24,806 bases of DNA, from the IMG/VR virus record IMGVR_UViG_3300042518_000188, positions 1-24,806 of that record, one strand, 5' to 3'. Position numbers and translations under genes: made by a program. Each line of letters begins with the position of its first letter. Position 1 is the first letter of the stretch. Shown here in pieces: positions 21,516-24,806 of this stretch. The notes under the pieces were generated by a model that saw only the letters and a list, made by a program, of their open reading frames with translations, was not told the DNA's origin and made no database searches. This stretch comes from a virus.

Positions 21516-22604
21516 ATGACGCACAGCAACATCGTCGGCGGTTCGACCGCCAAGCGGCTCATCAAATGCCCAGGCTCACGAGCGCTGGTCAACACAGTTC
21601 CTGAAAAACCCACAAGCAAATACGCTGAAGAAGGCTCGCGTCTGCATGACGCCATGCACATGATCTTGTCGCATGGCGGCAGCGTCGAGGATTATCCCGA
21701 CAATGCGAAGTTAATCCTTGCTCTTGACGCATTGAACGAGATCGACCCTAATGCGGAGCTTGAGTTTGTCACGGAGGTAAATGTCCATTTCAATGACTTT
21801 CTTGCCGGAGTTTACGGTTCTTGCGATCTCGCTGGCCGTATACGCAATCGTGCGATAATCCTCGACTGGAAGTTTGGGGACGGCGTTGCGGTAGACGCCG
21901 AAGAAAATGAACAGCTTATGTTCTACACCGCCGCAGGGATGCGGACGGAAGCGCTGCGCTGGGTCTTTGAAGGCGTTGATGAGATCGAACTCATCATCGT
22001 GCAGCCGCCGTATGTAAAGCGTTGGCTTACAACCCCGGGCCGCATTAAAGCATTCGAGCGCACTCTGTATGATGCTGTGCAGGCGTCATTTAAGCCTAAC
22101 CCTAAGTTTGAAGCTGGCGATCATTGTCGTTGGTGCGCCGCTAAGCCTGTCTGCCCTTTGCTTACAGGTCAGCTTGAGCGCGCTGTTGCGACGAAGGTTA
22201 AAGCCATTGATGTGGAGAAAGTCGGCAATGCTCTGGCGTTTGCGGTCCTTGCGGAAGAATGGGCTAAAAGCGTCCGTGAACTGGCCCAGACGATGTTGGA
22301 GAACAACGCGCCTGTGCCGGGATGGAAGCTTGTCCCCAAGCGCGCCACTCGTCAATGGGTTAATGATGAAGGAGCGCGCGAAGCTCTTGAACAAATGGGA
22401 CTTGATTCCGAAGAATTGACGGAACTCAAATCACCGGCACAAGTCGAAAAGATCCTGAAAAAATCTAAACTTGATCTGCCGAAAGATTTAACCGTTTCCG
22501 TCTCAACAGGTAACACAATCGCGCCGGAGAGCGATCCCCGGCCGGCGGTGCTTACAATAGGCAAGAACATTCGTTCTGCCTTCTCTAAACTTGAGGTAAA
22601 GTAA
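21516..22604 (+). CDS. RecB/Cas4-like Fe-S nuclease (DUF2800 family)
   Basis: The 362-aa protein contains the RecB-type motifs in order: EEGSRLHDAM with H44, GSCDLAG with D104, ILDWKFG with D117-x-K119, and QLMFYTAAG with Q133 and Y137. Four cysteines frame the core as in Cas4 and AddB: C18 in IKCPGS, then C204, C207 and C213 in HCRWCAAKPVC. These would hold a 4Fe-4S cluster. Such phage proteins are thought to process DNA ends for recombination or packaging, but the exact role is not established for this family. The C-terminal 130 residues are charged and helical with a basic stretch (LVPKRATRQW). AAGGTAAGG precedes the start. It is the first rightward gene after the divergent control region. 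Confidence 0.9.
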   Translation: MTHSNIVGGSTAKRLIKCPGSRALVNTVPEKPTSKYAEEGSRLHDAMHMILSHGGSVEDYPDNAKLILALDALNEIDPNAELEFVTEVNVHFNDFLAGVYGSCDLAGRIRNRAIILDWKFGDGVAVDAEENEQLMFYTAAGMRTEALRWVFEGVDEIELIIVQPPYVKRWLTTPGRIKAFERTLYDAVQASFKPNPKFEAGDHCRWCAAKPVCPLLTGQLERAVATKVKAIDVEKVGNALAFAVLAEEWAKSVRELAQTMLENNAPVPGWKLVPKRATRQWVNDEGAREALEQMGLDSEELTELKSPAQVEKILKKSKLDLPKDLTVSVSTGNTIAPESDPRPAVLTIGKNIRSAFSKLEVK

Positions 22605-22605
22605 A

Positions 22606-23232
22606 ATGAGCAATATTGTGAAGTTCGGCAACGCCAATCTCCCCACTGCTGCGTCTCTGGCTGAGTCGCTGCGTAAACTCGACACCGACGCTGGCGTTGG
22701 TTCGGTCATCCTGAAAATGGATAAGACTGGTCATTGGGTTTACGGCGCGGATCAGACTGAGATCGACAAAGATGGGCGCTGGGCGGTCAATCCGTTCTCG
22801 TTCGTCCACGGTTTCATTGCGTGGGGCGAAGGCGAGGTGCTTGGCGAGAAGATGGTGTCCATTACGGAACCGCTTCCCGAACTGGACGTGGCCCCTCCCG
22901 GCGCTAAGCGCGGTTGGGAGCCTCAGGTTGGCATGAGCGTCAAGTGCCTCGACGGTGAGGATGCTGGCGTTGAAGCCCGCTATACGGTCACGTCCGTTGG
23001 CGGTAAGCGCGCTATGCACCAGCTTGCCATGAAGGTTGCCGATCAAGTCGAGAAGAATCAGGACGCGCCTGTGGCCGTTGTGAAGCTCGGCTCGGAATAT
23101 TATCAGCATAAATCCTACGGTCGCGTCTACACTCCCGTGTTTGACGTGATCGACTGGATCTCGCTCGACGGTGCGCCGGCCGAATCGGTCGATGGCTCCG
23201 CTGGTGACACCGGCCGTCGTCGTCGCGGCTGA
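22606..23232 (+). CDS. Conserved phage protein beside recombination genes, function unknown (208 aa)
   Basis: It starts one base after the preceding stop, with GAGGT upstream. Conserved-looking stretches are GHWVYGADQTEID, RWAVNPFSFVHGFIAWGEGEVLGE and VGMSVKCLDGEDAGVEARYTVTSVGGKRAM, with KSYGRVYTPVFDVIDWIS near the end. It ends in GDTGRRRRG, a short basic tail. Proteins of this kind repeatedly neighbour DUF2800-like nucleases in phages, where single-strand-binding or annealing proteins are expected. The beta-rich N-terminal two-thirds could be an OB-like fold, but that is a guess, and the basic tail is opposite to the acidic tail of typical SSBs. A strong terminator follows. Confidence 0.7.
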   Translation: MSNIVKFGNANLPTAASLAESLRKLDTDAGVGSVILKMDKTGHWVYGADQTEIDKDGRWAVNPFSFVHGFIAWGEGEVLGEKMVSITEPLPELDVAPPGAKRGWEPQVGMSVKCLDGEDAGVEARYTVTSVGGKRAMHQLAMKVADQVEKNQDAPVAVVKLGSEYYQHKSYGRVYTPVFDVIDWISLDGAPAESVDGSAGDTGRRRRG

Positions 23233-23240
23233 TAATAGGG

Positions 23241-23275
23241 AGGGCGGCGTAGTAGGGCTGCGCCGCCCTTTTCTT
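23241..23275 (+). terminator. Intrinsic terminator after the recombination genes
   Basis: AGGGCGGCG (23241-23249) pairs perfectly with CGCCGCCCT (23261-23269), with inner pairs possible in the loop, followed by TTTTCTT. It directly follows the 208-aa gene and should end the transcript starting near 21.48 kb. Confidence 0.93.
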
Positions 23276-23289
23276 ATGGGGCTATTTCA

Positions 23290-23829
23290 ATGTTTGACAA
23301 GAAAGCGTGGCGTGAAGCCAACAGAGACAAGTGCAAACTTTACTCGGTGCGTTACAGGCTGAAGCAGAAAGGTCTGCTGTCGCCGGAAACGACCGAACAG
23401 ATGATGGCGGAACGCGAAGCCAAGAAAATCGCGTCTGCCGAACGGGCCCGACAGCGCAAGCGTGAGTGGGCGGCGGCTAATAAGCATCGCAAAAACGAGC
23501 GTTATCGGGAGCGCTACCATAGCGATCCTGAGTTTAGACGGCGCGAGATCGACAAGCGTATGGCGGCGTTTAAGCCTACACAGACAGACCGCGCAGAGAT
23601 CAAGGCCAAGAAGCTGGCCGAGAAGATGGCGCTAAAACAAGCGCAGCTTGAGAGCCGTGTAAGAGCTAGAGAAGAAGACAGGCTAAAAAAGAAAAAGTTA
23701 GAGAACGCCAAACGGCACGCGCTGGCAATGGAGAAGGCGGAAAAGATACCTCCAAAGAAGCCAAAAGTAACCATGAAGACAAGAAAGCCTGGACGGCTTG
23801 TAGCATTATCGGGATGGATGGGATGGTAG
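23290..23829 (+). CDS. Highly basic helical protein with two W..AN..RY repeats (179 aa)
   Basis: The protein is dominated by Lys, Arg, Glu and Ala and is predicted to be almost entirely helical. Two short repeats are visible: AWREANRDKCKLYSVRYRL (from about residue 6) and EWAAANKHRKNERYRERYHSD (from about residue 58, quoted as EWAAANKHRKNERYRERY). Both follow W-x2-AN-x(5-8)-Y-x-x-R/Y. The YHSDPEFRRRE segment resembles linkers in phage homing-endonuclease-type proteins, but no HNH or GIY motif is present. The C-terminal part (PPKKPKVTMKTRKPGR) is Lys/Pro-rich and probably binds nucleic acid. Function unknown. There is no good ribosome-binding site, and the gene lies right after a terminator, so its expression source is unclear. 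Confidence 0.6.
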   Translation: MFDKKAWREANRDKCKLYSVRYRLKQKGLLSPETTEQMMAEREAKKIASAERARQRKREWAAANKHRKNERYRERYHSDPEFRRREIDKRMAAFKPTQTDRAEIKAKKLAEKMALKQAQLESRVRAREEDRLKKKKLENAKRHALAMEKAEKIPPKKPKVTMKTRKPGRLVALSGWMGW

Positions 23830-24029
23830 GAAGAGCGCTCAACACAACACGTCGGTTTACTGATCCGTCTGAGCTGACGCCGTATGAACAGAAGATCTTA
23901 GATCTACGTCGTCAGGGGCTGAAGTATAAAGAAATTGCCGCGCAGATCGGCAACATCAGTGAGCGTTCTGTCAGCGTCAAGTATATCGTCATCAAGGAAA
24001 AGCTGGCCGCTAGGGGAGAAACGCCGTGA
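23814..24029 (+). CDS. Small helix-turn-helix protein (71 aa)
   Basis: The sequence LTPYEQKILDLRRQGLKYKEIAAQIG, in pieces LTPYEQKILDL and GLKYKEIAAQIG, then ISERSVSVKYIVIKEKLAA, has the layout of a sigma-70 region 4 / LuxR-type HTH. L-T-x-x-E-x-x-I-L-x-L and G-x-x-x-x-E-I-A precede a recognition helix with S-x-x-S-V. It is a candidate transcription regulator of the early or accessory genes. The start at 23814 overlaps the preceding gene by 16 bases; an in-frame ATG at 23823 is an alternative. Its stop overlaps a GTG start downstream. Confidence 0.8.
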   Translation: MDGMVGRALNTTRRFTDPSELTPYEQKILDLRRQGLKYKEIAAQIGNISERSVSVKYIVIKEKLAARGETP

Positions 24030-24442
24030 CTGACTACACCGACCTAATCGCACGGCTGCGCTCTGACGAGGCTGTGCGCATAAATTGGGACGACCACATC
24101 AACGGTAGGCTTGAGCATCGAAAACCAACGGCACGAGAACTTGAAGCCGCCGACGCATTAGAGGCGCAGGCGCGACGGATTGCGGAGTTGGAGGACGCCA
24201 ATGTGAGCTTGGCGAACTTGAACGAGGGATTGATGAAAATGCTTATGAATAGAGACGCCCGCATCGCGGAACTTGAAGCTGCGCTGAGTGACACCACAGC
24301 CCATCTTGTCGCCGCTGTTTCGCTACTTGAAAGAGGCGGTAAGAAAGCCGCGCCAAGCAATACGATGTTCGAGCAAATGCTTGTTGACCACAAGAATAGC
24401 ATTGAGCGTGCCCGCGCCGCTTTGGAGAAGAAGAATGACTGA
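24026..24442 (+). CDS. Ead/Ea22-like coiled-coil accessory protein (138 aa)
   Basis: It starts at GTG 24026 within GTGA, overlapping the HTH gene stop, with GGGGA upstream. The product begins MTDYTDLIARLRSDEA and has AADALEAQARRIAELEDAN, then a long coiled coil (ARIAELEAALSDTTAHL). This organisation (short N-terminal domain, ALEAQA.RIAELE, coiled coil) is shared by Ea22-like proteins of temperate phages, whose function is poorly known. It ends RARAALEKKND. The start and end share sequence with the next two genes. Confidence 0.75.
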   Translation: MTDYTDLIARLRSDEAVRINWDDHINGRLEHRKPTARELEAADALEAQARRIAELEDANVSLANLNEGLMKMLMNRDARIAELEAALSDTTAHLVAAVSLLERGGKKAAPSNTMFEQMLVDHKNSIERARAALEKKND

Positions 24443-24701
24443 CTATTTAGCCCTCGCGAAGCGAATGGACGATATGTATCATTTAGACCAGCCGCCAGAG
24501 GAATTTTACGCTGCGGCTGACGCTATTAGGGCGCAGGCTGCCCGCATAATGGCACTTGAAGTCGCGCTAAAGCCATTTGCTGACGACGTTAAGTCTTTTG
24601 ATGGCTTCTCTGACGCTTGGGAAATAGACCCGCTCAGCAATCTTACAGTTGGCGACCTCCGCGCCGCCCGCGCTGCTTATAGTGGAGAGAAGAATGACTG
24701 A
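24435..24701 (+). CDS. Paralogue-like accessory protein (88 aa)
   Basis: GGAGAAG sits upstream of ATG 24435, which overlaps the preceding gene end by eight bases. The product starts MTDYLALAKRMDDMY, contains AAADAIRAQAARIMALEVALKPFADD and ends RAARAAYSGEKND. The beginning, the AADA.(E/R)AQA.RI..LE segment and the KND end all echo the upstream 138-aa protein, as if one module had been duplicated and shortened. The segment ALEVALKPFADD is a common ending in phage Ead-type proteins. Function unknown. Confidence 0.8.
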   Translation: MTDYLALAKRMDDMYHLDQPPEEFYAAADAIRAQAARIMALEVALKPFADDVKSFDGFSDAWEIDPLSNLTVGDLRAARAAYSGEKND

Positions 24702-24806
24702 CTTCTTTAACACCTATCCCGACCTCGCGAATGTCGAAGACTGGCTAAACGCCAAGGGCTACACGGAAGAAGCGGGCCTATGCACGAAGGCGATGGATGA
24801 AATCAA
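24694..24806 (+). CDS. 5' part of a third MTD-starting accessory gene (runs off the window)
   Basis: ATG 24694 overlaps the previous stop by eight bases in the same arrangement as the preceding junction, with GAGAGAAG upstream. The visible start is MTDFFNTYPDLANVEDW, then NAKGYTEEAGLC. The frame stays open to the end of the window. I do not recognise the protein from this fragment. Confidence 0.65.
   Translation, partial: MTDFFNTYPDLANVEDWLNAKGYTEEAGLCTKAMDEI

Noticed and set aside
21454-21540. Leftward promoter for the VRR-NUC/helicase genes
   Set aside because: A TAGACT-like -10 exists on the minus strand near 21.49 kb, but no acceptable -35 lies at 16-19 bases, so I did not annotate it.
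1-24806. Integrase, attachment site, tRNA or CRISPR array
   Set aside because: No tyrosine or serine recombinase, no cloverleaf-like segment and no regularly spaced repeats were found by eye; they may lie outside the window.

Overview
The window is the structural half, lysis region and start of the early/accessory region of a tailed, short-tailed (podovirus-like) phage or prophage. The morphogenesis genes follow the P22 order: portal, scaffold, P22-type coat with an insertion domain, gp4-like head-completion/tail factor, gp10-like tail hub, and three ejection-protein genes. The terminase genes would lie just upstream of the window. Most genes are joined by ATGA, TAATG or TGATG junctions. I see no integrase, attachment site, tRNA or CRISPR array, so lytic and prophage states cannot be told apart here. 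The host is probably a Gram-negative proteobacterium: there are two lipobox proteins and a GH108 endolysin. Alphaproteobacteria is my inference from general resemblance only.

Layout. 1-759: 3' part of an A+T-rich gene ending in a domain typical of phage polyvalent proteins. 759-4982: portal, a small protein whose metal-ligand spacing matches Dps ferritins, two small proteins, and a fibre with a self-cleaving S74 chaperone domain. 4990-5051: a well-formed promoter and a leader hairpin. 5064-8039: scaffold, coat, an intrinsic terminator, and two small beta-rich virion proteins ending at a second hairpin. 8092-13708: adhesion module, with the gp4-like protein, a pectate-lyase-fold tailspike ending in a C1q/TNF-like domain, an 18-codon ORF leading into the gp10-like hub, a small C1q-like protein where P22 has its needle gene, and a collar-type fibre. 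13708-18182: a four-Cys small protein, a GNAT-like protein, and three ejection proteins, one carrying a lytic transglycosylase domain. 18179-19418: lysis cassette with a TM/coiled-coil protein, the endolysin, a nested 48-aa lipoprotein, a small hydrophobic protein and a second lipoprotein.

19338-21453, minus strand: VRR-NUC nuclease, SNF2-like helicase, a 72-aa protein and a DUF6378-like protein. This block runs convergently into the lysis genes. 21464-24806, plus strand: a promoter, a RecB/Cas4-type Fe-S nuclease, an unknown conserved protein and a strong terminator, followed by small accessory genes: a very basic protein, an HTH protein and three tandem MTD-starting genes, the last cut by the window end.

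How it fits together. The plus-strand structural genes build a procapsid (portal, scaffold, coat), close and decorate it (gp4-like, gp10-like, spike, fibres) and fill it with ejection proteins that open the cell wall. The cassette at 18.2-19.4 kb then lyses the cell. The divergent nuclease/helicase genes around 21.46 kb look like the DNA-metabolism module. The observations most worth following are the Dps-like protein behind the portal, the lipoprotein gene hidden in the endolysin 3' end, the 18-codon leader ORF before the tail hub, the promoter/hairpin leader of the capsid operon, and the repeated start junctions in the accessory genes.
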